Assembly (NCBI RefSeq): GCF_000284315.1
Contig: NC_017094.1
Coordinates: 310,001 to 374,000, forward strand
Length of the DNA stretch: 64,000 nt
From: Leptospirillum ferrooxidans C2-3
GTDB taxonomy: Bacteria > Nitrospirota > Leptospirillia > Leptospirillales > Leptospirillaceae
Reading direction: 5' to 3'
In this document: positions 46,613 to 55,151 of the stretch, one piece after another
Layout of the letters: every line of letters begins with the position of its first letter
Position numbering within the stretch: the stretch's first letter is position 1
Notes under the pieces: generated by a model
The model's input: only the letters and a program-made list of their open reading frames with translations
What the model was told of the DNA's origin: nothing
Databases searched by the model: none
Translations under genes and position numbers: made by a program

Positions 46613-46906
46613 ATGGAAGCACTGTTGACCGCTAAAGACCTTGCGAAAATTTTACGTTACACCGAATTGTCGATTTATAACCTCGCTTCAACCCGCCCGC
46701 ACTCTTTGCCACCTGCGGTCCGACTGGGCCGAAGTTTGCGCTGGCACCCGAAAGTCGTGGAATCCTGGATCGACCGGAAAGCCGGATTGCCGACGTCTTC
46801 CGACACCACGCCAGAACCTGGACCTACCCCGAAAAAACGAGGGCGTCCCACCAAAGGGGAAGCCGCGGCAAAAGCGGCCCTAAAAGCGGCGGGAGGTGCG
46901 AAATGA
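46613..46906 (+). CDS. AlpA/excisionase-like helix-turn-helix protein
   Basis: 97 residues from ATG 46613, with aggag 7 bases upstream. The first 60 residues form a MerR/AlpA-like winged DNA-binding domain (LLTAKDLAKILRYTELSIYNLAS ... LGRSLRWHPKVVESWID). A Lys/Ala-rich tail (KKRGRPTKGEAAAKAALKAA) contains an AT-hook-like GRP core. It may regulate the downstream replication genes or assist excision by the integrase. It overlaps the next gene by 4 bases. Confidence 0.75.
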   Translation: MEALLTAKDLAKILRYTELSIYNLASTRPHSLPPAVRLGRSLRWHPKVVESWIDRKAGLPTSSDTTPEPGPTPKKRGRPTKGEAAAKAALKAAGGAK

Positions 46907-48438
46907 ACCTCCTGAATAATACGCGCGCGCGAGAAGAGGCCACCGAGGAGGTAGAGAAATCTTGGGAATCGTTCGGGTTTATCCCACTTGGTGTATCCGC
47001 AGGGAATCCCATAGTTTTTGATACCACAAGCCAGGCGATCCTTGATATATCGAAAACACCCGCTTCGACAGGGAAGCTCGGAGAAGCTGCTCTGATAGCG
47101 TTTGGAGGCATGCGAACCAGCGAGAAGGGAAAGGCTTTAGGACCAGATTGGGAAAAAGCCTTTTTCTACTTGCAGGAAGTTTGCCGTGCTAAAGGGGCTT
47201 TTTATCAGGAACATACCCGGGGTCCAGGTCTCTGGCTTGAAGGCGATTGTCCAAAGTACCACGACGGAAAAAAATTCGAGAAAACGGATCATTGCTATAT
47301 CGGGGACCCGAAGGGGTTTGTCGCACCACAAGAAGGAAATCTTCTCGAATATGCCCAGGTCTTTTTTATCGAACTGTACCAGGCTTACGGAAAGGACACC
47401 GCCTTTGCACTTCTTGGTTTTGTCGTGTCTGCCCTGTCCGGAGGATCGATCGCGTGGCGCTCTCATATCTGGATCACCGGACAGAGAGGTGTCGGTAAAA
47501 CTACGGTGTGGAAAATCCTGAAGGAAATCTTTGACGGGCATGCTGTGGCCGTAGAAGGTCGGTCGTCTGCTGCAGGGATCCGTCAGCAGGTAAAAGCAAG
47601 TTCCCGACCGATTCTCATTGACGAAGCCGAACCCAAGTCCATGAGAGGGGAAGGGCAAGGTCTCCTCATGTTGGCCCGCTCCAGTTCCTCGGGCTCGGAA
47701 CAGGTGCTCGGTACACCTGACGGACGTGGGTTCTCTTTTCGGCTAACCTCTTCGTTTTGCTTCGGGTCGATCAACCCACCCGACCTGAATGCTGCCGACG
47801 CGAGCCGGTTCCATGTGATCAAGCTTTCCCGCAGACAGGGCGGACGTGAACCTAGGTTTCCGAAAAGCTTTCTTGCACGGTTTGGGAAGATCATTCTCCA
47901 TGAGCTGATCCATGATCACGCTCGTCTTTTAGTCGCAATCGAAAGTGCGAAGGGGCGTTTGGGGCAGGCTGAAGAGCGTCTGAAGGATACGGTCGGAACG
48001 CTTGTCGGGAGCGCCACCTTCGCTATGCCAACTTTGGCTGGCGTGGACTTTTGCTACGACGGGAGTGCATTTACCCAAGACGACGCGGAGGACATGCTCC
48101 ATAAGATCCTGTACGCACAAATTAAAGCAGGGCTATCCGTTTCCATGTCACTTACTGGTTCTGCGGAAAGGAAGGCAGCGGAAGCCTACGGAATAAAGAT
48201 CGTCGAAAGCGACAACAGCCGGTTCTTATTCATTGGGAGCACAAACGATTCACTTAAGAAGATCGCTGGCGTGGTTGGAAACTATGCCGAAGTGCTGGCC
48301 AGACTCCCCGGAGCAAAAAAAAGCCACAAAGCCAAGGTAGGGGGCACTTCAATTCGGGGTGTGGCGATTCCCTTAGAGTGTTGCGGGATTGACGAGAACG
48401 AGGCAATTCAGAAAACCATGGAGGAGGTGCCATTCTGA
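46903..48438 (+). CDS. P-loop ATPase, replication helicase-like (DUF927-type)
   Basis: 511 residues. An N-terminal DUF927-like region of about 150 residues is followed by a P-loop core: ITGQRGVGKTTVWKILKEIF (Walker A, about 198), then RPILIDEAEP (Walker B, about 244) and SFCFGSINPPDLNAADASRFHVIKL (sensor region). Such proteins sit with Toprim primases in integrated elements and plasmids and are thought to unwind the origin. Order AlpA - ATPase - iterons - primase supports a replication role. No zinc-binding or polymerase domain is seen in it. Confidence 0.75.
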   Translation: MNLLNNTRAREEATEEVEKSWESFGFIPLGVSAGNPIVFDTTSQAILDISKTPASTGKLGEAALIAFGGMRTSEKGKALGPDWEKAFFYLQEVCRAKGAFYQEHTRGPGLWLEGDCPKYHDGKKFEKTDHCYIGDPKGFVAPQEGNLLEYAQVFFIELYQAYGKDTAFALLGFVVSALSGGSIAWRSHIWITGQRGVGKTTVWKILKEIFDGHAVAVEGRSSAAGIRQQVKASSRPILIDEAEPKSMRGEGQGLLMLARSSSSGSEQVLGTPDGRGFSFRLTSSFCFGSINPPDLNAADASRFHVIKLSRRQGGREPRFPKSFLARFGKIILHELIHDHARLLVAIESAKGRLGQAEERLKDTVGTLVGSATFAMPTLAGVDFCYDGSAFTQDDAEDMLHKILYAQIKAGLSVSMSLTGSAERKAAEAYGIKIVESDNSRFLFIGSTNDSLKKIAGVVGNYAEVLARLPGAKKSHKAKVGGTSIRGVAIPLECCGIDENEAIQKTMEEVPF

Positions 48439-48450
48439 CAGGCTCCTCTT

Positions 48451-48690
48451 TCGGTTCCGGAGGTTCCGGTTGGTTCCACCGACTCTGGAACCATTTTTAT
48501 CCTGAATTGTAGCCATAATATCAATATGGTTCCACAGTTCCAGAGAAAGAGAGAGATACATAATGGGAAAAATCCCAATGCTCGTGTCTATCTTCGAAAA
48601 AAGTGGAACCACAGAAAGGAAGAAAAAAATCAGTATCGGTCCATTCTTTAAAAACAAAAAGCGGTTCCACCTGAAACTGGAACCAGAGGA
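48451..48690. repeat. GGTTCC/GGAACC iteron array, candidate replication origin
   Basis: GGTTCC at 48453, 48462, 48472, 48528 and 48663, and GGAACC at 48487, 48605 and 48679. The first three are direct repeats 9-10 bases apart. TGGTTCCA (48471-48478) and TGGAACCA (48486-48493) form a perfect 8-bp-arm palindrome, and 48663-48684 is another. The array fills the 382-base gene-free gap between the helicase-like ATPase and the primase. Confidence 0.65.
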
Positions 48691-48820
48691 AAACAAGCTG
48701 GAAGGAAGAAGCTTCTACTACAAAAATTGCTACTACGGAAAAGAAAATCACACAAAACCGACTGCGTGCGGCTCTGGCTTGGCCGATCGTATGTGGGTTG
48801 TCGCTATTCGGGGAGACAAC

Positions 48821-49651
48821 ATGGAGGAAGGCATGGGAGTTTTGGTAGATTCGGTCAGAAGTATTTCTCTTGAAATTGTTCTGGAGCGTTTGGGCGCCGA
48901 GCGGGATAAAAAGGACAAGCACAACTGGAGAACACCTGTGGGTCGCATGACGGTCACCGGGCCGAAGTTCTTCAACCACGACAAGAGTACCGGCGGGGGC
49001 GGGGCAATCGACCTGGTCATGCACATTCTCCGGGTCGATTTTCGGGAGGCGGTCCGGGTCCTGGGCGGTGTTCCGGAGATTCCAAGACAATTGCCGACCG
49101 TTCTTCCTTCCGGGACTCCGGGGTCCAGGAGTCTTGTCCCCTTTCCGGTTCAGGAAAACTGGATCCACGTCCGGAACTATCTGACCCGAGTCCGGAAGCT
49201 CTCCGGGCACTTGGTGGATTCCCTGCACCGGGAAGGGACGCTCTATGCCGATAAATACAGGAATGCCGTCTTCCTCTCCGAAACGGGGAAGGGGGCCGAG
49301 CTCAGGGGAACGGGACCCGTCAGCTTTCATGGCTATCGGGGCGAGAAAGCCCCTTTCCGGCTTTCCGGGGTGGGAACGGATCTCTTTTTTGTGGAGTCGG
49401 CGATCGACGCCATGAGCCTCCGGGATCTTGCATTTCCCGGGACCATTCTTTCCTTCGGAGGGTGTGCCAAGGGACTGATCCAGAACTACGGACGCGAAGC
49501 ACGGGAAAAAGGACTGAAGGTTTTGGCGGGCTTCGACAATGACCGGGCGGGGGAGTCGTTCTTCGAGGCCCTCAAGGAGTCCGTTCCCGAGGCAGGGAGA
49601 ATCCTTCCCCAAGGAAAGGACTGGAACGAGGAACTCCTGAAGATTGCCTGA
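48821..49651 (+). CDS. Toprim-domain primase-like protein (DUF3991 type)
   Basis: 276 residues from ATG 48821, with ggggag upstream; the frame is open to 48563, but that stretch holds the iterons. An N-terminal DUF3991-like region (RTPVGRMTVTGPKFFNHDKSTGGGGAIDLVMHI, resembling the CHC2 fold without cysteines) is followed by a Toprim_2 domain with the acidic residues in LFFVESAIDAMSL and VLAGFDNDRAGE. It ends in ILPQGKDWNEEL. It probably makes primers on single-stranded DNA after transfer or at the origin. Confidence 0.85.
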   Translation: MEEGMGVLVDSVRSISLEIVLERLGAERDKKDKHNWRTPVGRMTVTGPKFFNHDKSTGGGGAIDLVMHILRVDFREAVRVLGGVPEIPRQLPTVLPSGTPGSRSLVPFPVQENWIHVRNYLTRVRKLSGHLVDSLHREGTLYADKYRNAVFLSETGKGAELRGTGPVSFHGYRGEKAPFRLSGVGTDLFFVESAIDAMSLRDLAFPGTILSFGGCAKGLIQNYGREAREKGLKVLAGFDNDRAGESFFEALKESVPEAGRILPQGKDWNEELLKIA

Positions 49652-49783
49652 TCTTCTTTTCCGTAGGAGAAGCTTCTTCTCGTCGACGGTCTGGAGGTGA
49701 AAGGGCTTGGCAAGAAACCTTCCTGCACTGTCGTACCTTTTTTGTCGTACAATGAGAACTGTGAAAGAGAGGAGGTGATAGAC

Positions 49784-49984
49784 ATGAAGCCAGACAGACA
49801 ATCAATCCGGGAGATTCACGGGAATCTTCTTCTCAAGGTTTCCGGTGAGTATGCCCGACAACGGGCAGAAGCCGGCGTTCCTCTGGAGCAGTACCCGTTC
49901 TTCCTGGACGAAGAGGGAATGACTCGCCTGCCTGAGGACGTTAGAGAAAAAGCCCAAGCGTGGCTTTCGAAAAACAGAAGATAA
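49784..49984 (+). CDS. Small hypothetical protein
   Basis: 66 residues from ATG 49784, behind a very strong aggaggtga site. Family not recognised. The sequence is highly charged and helical (REIHGNLLLKVSGEYARQRAEAG) with a short PFFLDEEGMTRLP segment; no membrane segment or cysteine. It lies between the primase and the mobilisation region, with a possible -10 (TACAAT at 49749-49754) just upstream. Confidence 0.6.
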   Translation: MKPDRQSIREIHGNLLLKVSGEYARQRAEAGVPLEQYPFFLDEEGMTRLPEDVREKAQAWLSKNRR

Positions 49985-50375
49985 AATCCGCCCAAGAGCG
50001 TATCCGATAAAATCCAAGACAAATTTCCCAAGCACCTGAAAACCAATTCCGAACTGAAAATCCAAAGCAAAAACTGAGCTAAGCCAGCATACGCCCTGTC
50101 TAGCGACAGTTCGTACCGTCGGCAGCTTGCGCCACCGACTTGCTGGCCAGAGGGGGAGCCCCCTGGACCCCCAGAAGCAGAGTCGCTCCTTCTCCCGGGA
50201 TTCTTACCCGAGAGGTGGACGGCTCTGCCTTCCTTCGTCCTTTGTGCCTTTCGTCCGGGATTCGGAACCTTCGCGGGTTCCCAATCCCGGCACTGGCCTC
50301 TTGGCCCGGCACGTCAGTCCTCGAAGGCAATGAGCGTCCAGGGATTTGTTCAACCATTTTCTGATCGGAGGTTTT
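49985..50375. other. Candidate origin of transfer (oriT) region
   Basis: 391 gene-free bases directly before the RHH-relaxase pair. It holds short palindromes typical of oriT: CTGTC-tagc-GACAG (50096-50109), GTCGG-n12-CCGAC (about 50118-50139) and a GGGGG/CCCCC cluster (50152-50178). A segment resembling an IncQ nick region, catacgccctg, is at 50088-50098. A-rich repeats of the form aaaatccaa precede it (50009-50070). The nick site cannot be fixed from sequence alone. Confidence 0.45.
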
Positions 50376-50678
50376 ATGGATAGGAAGCGATTACTGACGG
50401 TGCGGTTTTCTGAAGAGGACTACGCCCGGATTGTCGAAAAGGCCCAACTTGCGGGCCGTCCTCTCTCCGTTCTGGTGCGGGACGCATTGGGACGAGTGAA
50501 GACTTGGACCGCCCAAGACCGGGCCGCCTTTCGGGAGAGAACTCTGGCCCACGCCCGGATTGGAGCCGCCTTGGGAGACATGGCCCGGTCGGTTCGGCAA
50601 AACCCGTCCGTTGCTCCTCGAATCATACCGGAGCTCCAGAAAATATACGACGTTCTTTTCAGGGAGACGCACCCATGA
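50376..50678 (+). CDS. MobC-like ribbon-helix-helix accessory mobilisation protein
   Basis: 100 residues from ATG 50376 (cggagg upstream). The N-terminal RHH (LLTVRFSEEDYARIVEKAQLAGRPLSVLVRDAL) is that of MobC/NikA-type relaxosome proteins, which bind oriT and help the relaxase. A helical tail follows. It overlaps the relaxase start by 4 bases (ATGA), so the two are coupled. Probably autoregulatory. Confidence 0.82.
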   Translation: MDRKRLLTVRFSEEDYARIVEKAQLAGRPLSVLVRDALGRVKTWTAQDRAAFRERTLAHARIGAALGDMARSVRQNPSVAPRIIPELQKIYDVLFRETHP

Positions 50679-51556
50679 TTGTCAAGCTTTTCCGCCGGGG
50701 GACCGGAAGGGGATCTGGCCCCGTCGACTACCTTCTCGGGGAGACGGACTCGAACGGAGAGCCCCGTCCCCACACGCCCGAGATTCTGTTCGGCGATCCG
50801 GACACGATCCGGGACGTGATCGACAGCCTGGACTTCCGGCACAAGTACACCTCCGGGGTGCTGAGCTTTGCGACCGAAGAGCGACCGAGCCCGTCCCAGC
50901 AGGAGCAGGTGATACGCGAATTCGAAGATCTGGCCTTTGCCGGGCTCTCCCGGGATCGGGTTCTTGTCCTCTGGGTCCGGCACACCGGCAAGGACGGACG
51001 GGTGGAACTCCATTTTGTTATTCCCAAGGTGGACCTTGTCACCGGAAAACAGTTCAATGCCTTTCCACCGGGGTGGCGGAAAGACTTCAAGGACTGGAAA
51101 AACATGACGAACCTCAGGAACGGGTGGGCCGATCCGGAGGACCCCAATCGTGCCCGGGTTCGCTCCCCCGGCGAGAATGAGTCCCCGTCCCGGAGCCGGG
51201 AGAAAGAGCGGCTGACAGATCTTCTGATCGTCCGTATTAAAGAGGGAAGGATTCACGACCGGAAGGGGGTGGTCGACGCTTTGAAGGAGCAAGGTTATGA
51301 GGTAGGACGATTGTCGGCAGATTACCTGTCGGTCAAAAAGCCTGGAGAAAAGCCACTTCGCTTGAAGGGGGGAATTTTTGCCGAGTCTTTTTCCCTGGAA
51401 GAGTCGGAAAAGGTCCGGACCGCCGACCGGGCGGAACGGCTGGGGAAGGCCATTCGGGGATCGGCCCTGGCCCGGGGACGCCGGGAGCGGCAGACCCAGG
51501 CGCGATACGAGACGGTGAGGGGGACAGAAATTCGGGAGAAGGTCAACAATGGCTGA
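50675..51556 (+). CDS. Relaxase (ColE1 MbeA-like, MOBP HEN-type variant)
   Basis: 293 residues. The N-terminal catalytic part begins MIVKLFRRGTGRGSGPVDYLLG. The metal/active-site segment RHTGKDGRVELHFVIPKVDL (residues about 107-126) corresponds to the H...E.N motif of ColE1-type relaxases, but carries His where Asn is usual (HEH). The Tyr nucleophile is probably that in PVDYLLG. A C-terminal helical Arg-rich part binds DNA. It nicks oriT and leads the strand into the recipient. Overlaps at both ends place it in an RHH - relaxase - coupling protein operon. Confidence 0.85.
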   Translation: MIVKLFRRGTGRGSGPVDYLLGETDSNGEPRPHTPEILFGDPDTIRDVIDSLDFRHKYTSGVLSFATEERPSPSQQEQVIREFEDLAFAGLSRDRVLVLWVRHTGKDGRVELHFVIPKVDLVTGKQFNAFPPGWRKDFKDWKNMTNLRNGWADPEDPNRARVRSPGENESPSRSREKERLTDLLIVRIKEGRIHDRKGVVDALKEQGYEVGRLSADYLSVKKPGEKPLRLKGGIFAESFSLEESEKVRTADRAERLGKAIRGSALARGRRERQTQARYETVRGTEIREKVNNG

Positions 51557-53615
51557 ATACATGGTCGATCTGAATTCCGGGTCTTCTGAAACCTCGACGG
51601 AAGGGAATTCCGGACCCAATCCGGAAGTCCAATCCCAGGCATTTCTTCCCCTCCCCGCGAAACGACCCAAGCGACTGAAATATAGACCTTCCGTAAAAGT
51701 TCCGGAAGAACGGGAAGGTCGGGACTGGAGCAGTGGGCTCTTGTTTTTCGTCGTGGTTTCGGCGGTCGTTTCCGGCGCATTGTGGTTTGGACTCTGGCAC
51801 ATTCCCGGACTGGCCCCTTGGCCCTTTCCTGCCACGGACGCCAAAGGGAACAATGTGTCTTTGGATCTATCCCTTCTTTGGATCCTCCATTTTTTTCACC
51901 TTGCTCCTTTCAACGGGTATGACTGGGACAGCGTGCGGCTCTGGCTCAGCAACCAAGGCTTCCTTTGGTCATTCGAAGGAATTCTGGCCCTGTCTCTGGG
52001 GAGCGGCCTTGTTGTGGGCACTTTCGCCTTTTTGGGAGTCTCCCGGGGGCGGCTGAAAAAAGTCCATGTTGTCGGAAAGCGGATATTCAACAGTGCCGCC
52101 GACGCAACCCGGGAACTACGGGGAGAGGTCGCCAAGTCGGGCCAGGGAATATCGATTCACCCTGACGTTCCGATCTCCCGGGATCGGGAAACCCGTCATT
52201 TCTTCGTTCTCGGGGCGATCGGATCCGGCAAGACCCAGGTCATATTTAACATATTGCAGTCGATCCTTCACCGAATGCGTTCCGGTCCGGAAGACCGTCT
52301 GATTCTCTACGACAACAAAAGTGACATTACCGCAGGACTTCCCGTTGCCGATTCGGAAATGATTCTCCTTGCGCCCTGGGACGCGCGGACCTGGGCGTGG
52401 GACGTGGGCAAGGATATCGAGAACGCCACCGACGCGGCGACCTTTGCCGAGAGGCTGATCCCGGAAAGCAAGGACAAATTCTGGTCGGAGGCTCCCCGTC
52501 AGATCGTCAAAGCCTGCATTCAACACCTTCAGACGACCCGTGGGACCGAATGGTCGTGGAAAGAATTGTCAAAAGCCCTGAACTCGCCGGAGACGATTCT
52601 GGGGGCGGTCATGCTGTATGCTCCGAATCTGGCCCCGGTCTTCGTCGGGGCGGGAGGGGGGCCGACCAGCACGGGAGCCAGTCTGCTGTCTTCAATGAAT
52701 GCCTTTACAGGATCGATCGACGATCTGTGCCGGGCGTGGGACAATACCGATCCGTTCACCGGGCAGGAAATCGAACCGGGCCGGATCGTTCCCCGGATTT
52801 CTCTCCGAGAGTGGGCCCTGACCCCGGTCGTTTCCCGCCGGACGATCATTCTCCAGGGGAACAAGCGCTACCTGACCCTGGAACGGGCATATATTCAGGC
52901 CATTGTCAGCGCCTTTGGGGGGATCATGAATTCCCCCGAAATGCCGGATTCGAAGAGCCGCCGGATCTGGTTTCTCCTAGACGAATTTCCTCAACTCGGC
53001 AAGCTCGAACACTTCGCGCAATACTTGGAGGTGGGCCGTTCCAAGGGCTTGTGCGTTCTCCTCGGACTCCAGGATCTCTCCCAGCTCCGGGAGATTTATG
53101 GCCGGGAAACGGCGGACGTCTGGGCCGCAATTTGCGGGACGTATATCGTGTGCCGGAGCCAGGGCGTGGAAACGGTCCGGTGGCTGACCCAGTTTTTCGG
53201 AGAGAGGACCATAAGAACCCGACGGGTCTCTCTTTCGAACTCCGAGAAAGGTTTGAGAAAAACAATCACCGAGGTTGTCGAATCCGAACCTGTGGTGACG
53301 GGTCACGATCTCAATGGTCTGGGGGATAACAAGGGCACCAGTCCCGGGATCCTGGCCCTTCTGTCTCTCAATACCGGCCATGGGGTCTATCGCCTCGTGT
53401 GGCCGTATGTCACCCTTCCCAGGGTCCGGGAAAACCAGATCCCGGCGGGGTGGACGACCGCTTCGCCAAAAACGGCGCCGATTCCTCCCGAAATACGGAG
53501 AGAGTCCGGAAGGACCAAACGGAGAGGAAAAGGCGGAGAAAAAAAGAGCGAAGAGGAACCCTCGACCGGTCCCAATGACCAGGAATCCATTGATCCATTT
53601 TATGACGTCAGGTAA
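51549..53615 (+). CDS. Type IV coupling protein (VirD4/TraD-like)
   Basis: 688 residues. Two N-terminal TM helices (LLFFVVVSAVVSGALWFGLW and GILALSLGSGLVVGTFAFLGV) anchor it in the inner membrane. The motor domain has Walker A VLGAIGSGKTQVIF (about 222) and Walker B WFLLDEFPQLGKLEHF (about 478), followed by LGLQDLSQLREIYG. It would deliver the relaxase-DNA complex to a mating channel. The C-terminal 60 residues are charged and disordered. No channel genes are in the window, so it must use one from another element. Confidence 0.93.
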   Translation: MAEYMVDLNSGSSETSTEGNSGPNPEVQSQAFLPLPAKRPKRLKYRPSVKVPEEREGRDWSSGLLFFVVVSAVVSGALWFGLWHIPGLAPWPFPATDAKGNNVSLDLSLLWILHFFHLAPFNGYDWDSVRLWLSNQGFLWSFEGILALSLGSGLVVGTFAFLGVSRGRLKKVHVVGKRIFNSAADATRELRGEVAKSGQGISIHPDVPISRDRETRHFFVLGAIGSGKTQVIFNILQSILHRMRSGPEDRLILYDNKSDITAGLPVADSEMILLAPWDARTWAWDVGKDIENATDAATFAERLIPESKDKFWSEAPRQIVKACIQHLQTTRGTEWSWKELSKALNSPETILGAVMLYAPNLAPVFVGAGGGPTSTGASLLSSMNAFTGSIDDLCRAWDNTDPFTGQEIEPGRIVPRISLREWALTPVVSRRTIILQGNKRYLTLERAYIQAIVSAFGGIMNSPEMPDSKSRRIWFLLDEFPQLGKLEHFAQYLEVGRSKGLCVLLGLQDLSQLREIYGRETADVWAAICGTYIVCRSQGVETVRWLTQFFGERTIRTRRVSLSNSEKGLRKTITEVVESEPVVTGHDLNGLGDNKGTSPGILALLSLNTGHGVYRLVWPYVTLPRVRENQIPAGWTTASPKTAPIPPEIRRESGRTKRRGKGGEKKSEEEPSTGPNDQESIDPFYDVR

Positions 53616-53619
53616 GAGC

Positions 53620-53647
53620 TTGACGCATGATCGATCCATGCTAGAAT
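53620..53647 (+). promoter_or_regulatory. Sigma70-type promoter ahead of the small-gene cluster
   Basis: TTGACG (53620-53625), 16-base spacer, TAGAAT (53642-53647), starting 5 bases after the coupling-protein stop. It is well placed to transcribe the three small genes and ardC. About 140 bases of A-rich untranslated leader precede the first RNA hairpin. Confidence 0.6.
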
Positions 53648-53790
53648 GAAAGCATTCCAGACGTTGTTGCCTCACGTCGTCTCGCCCTTTTCGGTCGCCG
53701 GGACAAAGCAGGCAAATTAACGCAAGTCAAAAAGCCAATCCAAAGAAAAAATCCCAAAGCAATCAAAAAAACACTGAAAGCCACGTGTAG

Positions 53791-53858
53791 GCGGGTTCTC
53801 GTCAGTCGACCCCCGCTTTCTCCTCTTGGGATCCCCGGTCCCGACCAAGAGAGAACAC
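53791..53858 (+). promoter_or_regulatory. Leader element A (divergent copy) before a 49-codon gene
   Basis: GCGGG (53791-53795) can pair with CCCGC (53812-53816). The following CTCTTGG (about 53822-53828) can pair with CCAAGAG (about 53845-53851), which overlaps the ribosome site. It ends at ATG 53859. Similar in layout to leaders B, C and D but less conserved. Confidence 0.45.
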
Positions 53859-54008
53859 ATGATCATGAAAATCATTATCGGCGTCTTGGGCGCTCTTTCG
53901 TGGTTCTTGGCTCTGGGAGTGGTTTTTTCCTGTTTTCGGCTTCATGGGGAGTGCGGGGAAAAAATGGACGGTATCGGGGGAATTTTCCGTTCGGTGCTCG
54001 GACAATAA
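53859..54008 (+). CDS. Small single-pass membrane protein
   Basis: 49 residues from ATG 53859 (ATG 53865 is also possible), with aagagag upstream. A single hydrophobic helix (IIIGVLGALSWFLALGVVF) spans residues 4-22. A Cys-containing segment follows (SCFRLHGECGEKM), whose two cysteines could form a disulfide. Family not recognised. It lies between two leader elements; leader B directly after its stop works as a terminator. Confidence 0.55.
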   Translation: MIMKIIIGVLGALSWFLALGVVFSCFRLHGECGEKMDGIGGIFRSVLGQ

Positions 54009-54019
54009 TCAAGACCCAC

Positions 54020-54073
54020 AGCGGGTAAACGCGGCCCGCTCCTTCCGGAACGGGCTTTTTTCGGGAGGGCGGC
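54020..54073 (+). promoter_or_regulatory. Leader element B: alternative hairpins with terminator
   Basis: AGCGGG (54020-54025) pairs with CCCGCT (54035-54040). Alternatively GCCCG (54034-54038) pairs with CGGGC (54051-54055), with TCC/GGA inside, followed by six Ts (54056-54061): an intrinsic terminator. The two structures share the CCCGC strand, so they exclude each other. A gggagg ribosome site and ATG 54074 follow. Confidence 0.7.
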
Positions 54074-54196
54074 ATGGAGATTGCTCAAGAGTGTGAAAAT
54101 CGGGAGGACTGGATCGACTGGCTCTCCGAGGAAGAACTGGAACGTGAGCTGGACAAAATGGAGTCGTATTACCGAAACCTCGGGGTAATCGACTAA
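54074..54196 (+). CDS. Very small acidic protein
   Basis: 40 residues from ATG 54074, behind gggaggg. Sequence is strongly acidic and helical (ENREDWIDWLSEEELERELDKM). No hydrophobic segment, no cysteine beyond Cys7. The family is not recognised. Acidic small proteins in transfer regions can act as DNA mimics, but nothing here proves that. It is framed by leaders B and C. Confidence 0.5.
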   Translation: MEIAQECENREDWIDWLSEEELERELDKMESYYRNLGVID

Positions 54197-54208
54197 GTCA
54201 AGCCCAAT

Positions 54209-54269
54209 GCGGGCATGTGTCTTGTGCCCGCTTCCTTCTGGGAGGGGCACGCAACCAGGAGGAAAGAAA
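54209..54269 (+). promoter_or_regulatory. Leader element C: alternative hairpins before ardC
   Basis: GCGGGCA (54209-54215) pairs with TGCCCGC (54225-54231). Alternatively GTGCCC (54224-54229) pairs with GGGCAC (54245-54250). Both stems differ in sequence from those of leader D yet stay paired, so the changes are compensatory. No T-run follows. An aggagg site and ATG 54270 come next. Confidence 0.7.
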
Positions 54270-55142
54270 ATGAACACGCAAGAATTCTACGCGCAGATTA
54301 CGGAGAAAATGATCCACGCCCTGGAATCCGGGACCGCGCCTTGGACCCGGCCCTGGAAAGTGACCGGGGACGGTGTGCCTGTAAATGCTTTGACCGGGAA
54401 GCCCTACCGGGGCGTGAATGCGCTGAACTTGTCCTGGCATGCCCTGTCAATGGGTGTACCGGACATGCGGTATGCCACCTTCAAACAAGCCGTCGAGGCG
54501 GGCTGGAAAATTCGGGGAGGATCCAAAGGGATCCCGATCCTGAAGCTCGTTCCGGTGGAGAAAAAAGAGAAAGAAGGGCGGGAAGAGGAGCCTCCCGGCA
54601 ATTCCGGAGACCTTCTGATTCCTAAAGTCTATTTTGTCTTTGGGGCTCCGGACCTGGAAGGGATTCCCGCACTGGAAGAAAAACCGAAACCGGCAGACTG
54701 GAGTGGCAAGGCGGAAGAGATCAGGTCAAGGCTTTCGACGGCTCTCAATGTCCCGGTGAATCACGGAGGCGGACGGGCGTTCTACTCGCGCACCGACGAC
54801 CGGATCCAAATGCCGGGGGAAGGAAATTTCGAAGGTGAAAAGGCGTATCTCGGGACTCTTCTTCATGAGTTCGCTCATGCAACGGGCCATGAAAAAAGGC
54901 TAAACAGGTCCTTTGGGGTCTACGGGGATCCGGATTACGCCTTTGAGGAGCTGGTCGCAGAAATGACGAGCCTCTTTGTGGCCATGTCGACGGGGATTAG
55001 TCCGGCGGAGGCCCATTTCAAAAACCATGCGGCCTATGTCCGTTCCTGGATCGAGGCGCTGGAGAAAGACAAGAAGGCATTGGTCCGGGCGTCGAAACTC
55101 GCTCAGACTGCTTGTGATCTTCTGGTAAACACCATGCAATAA
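54270..55142 (+). CDS. ArdC-like antirestriction protein with zinc metallopeptidase domain
   Basis: 290 residues. The N-terminal ArdC domain (EFYAQITEKMIHALESGTAPWTRPW ... GKPYRGVNALNLSW) binds single-stranded DNA in known members. The C-terminal part is a metallopeptidase-like domain with HEFAHATGH (HExxH, about 218-226) and EELVAEMTSLF supplying the third ligand. ArdC-type proteins protect incoming DNA from restriction. It is notable in an element that itself carries a type I restriction system. A structured leader precedes it and another follows its stop. Confidence 0.9.
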   Translation: MNTQEFYAQITEKMIHALESGTAPWTRPWKVTGDGVPVNALTGKPYRGVNALNLSWHALSMGVPDMRYATFKQAVEAGWKIRGGSKGIPILKLVPVEKKEKEGREEEPPGNSGDLLIPKVYFVFGAPDLEGIPALEEKPKPADWSGKAEEIRSRLSTALNVPVNHGGGRAFYSRTDDRIQMPGEGNFEGEKAYLGTLLHEFAHATGHEKRLNRSFGVYGDPDYAFEELVAEMTSLFVAMSTGISPAEAHFKNHAAYVRSWIEALEKDKKALVRASKLAQTACDLLVNTMQ

Positions 55143-55151
55143 AGGACCATT

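Noticed and set aside
48563-48820. N-terminal extension of the Toprim primase
   Set aside because: The stretch consists of iterons and Lys-rich sequence without similarity; ATG 48821 has a ribosome site and starts the conserved domain.
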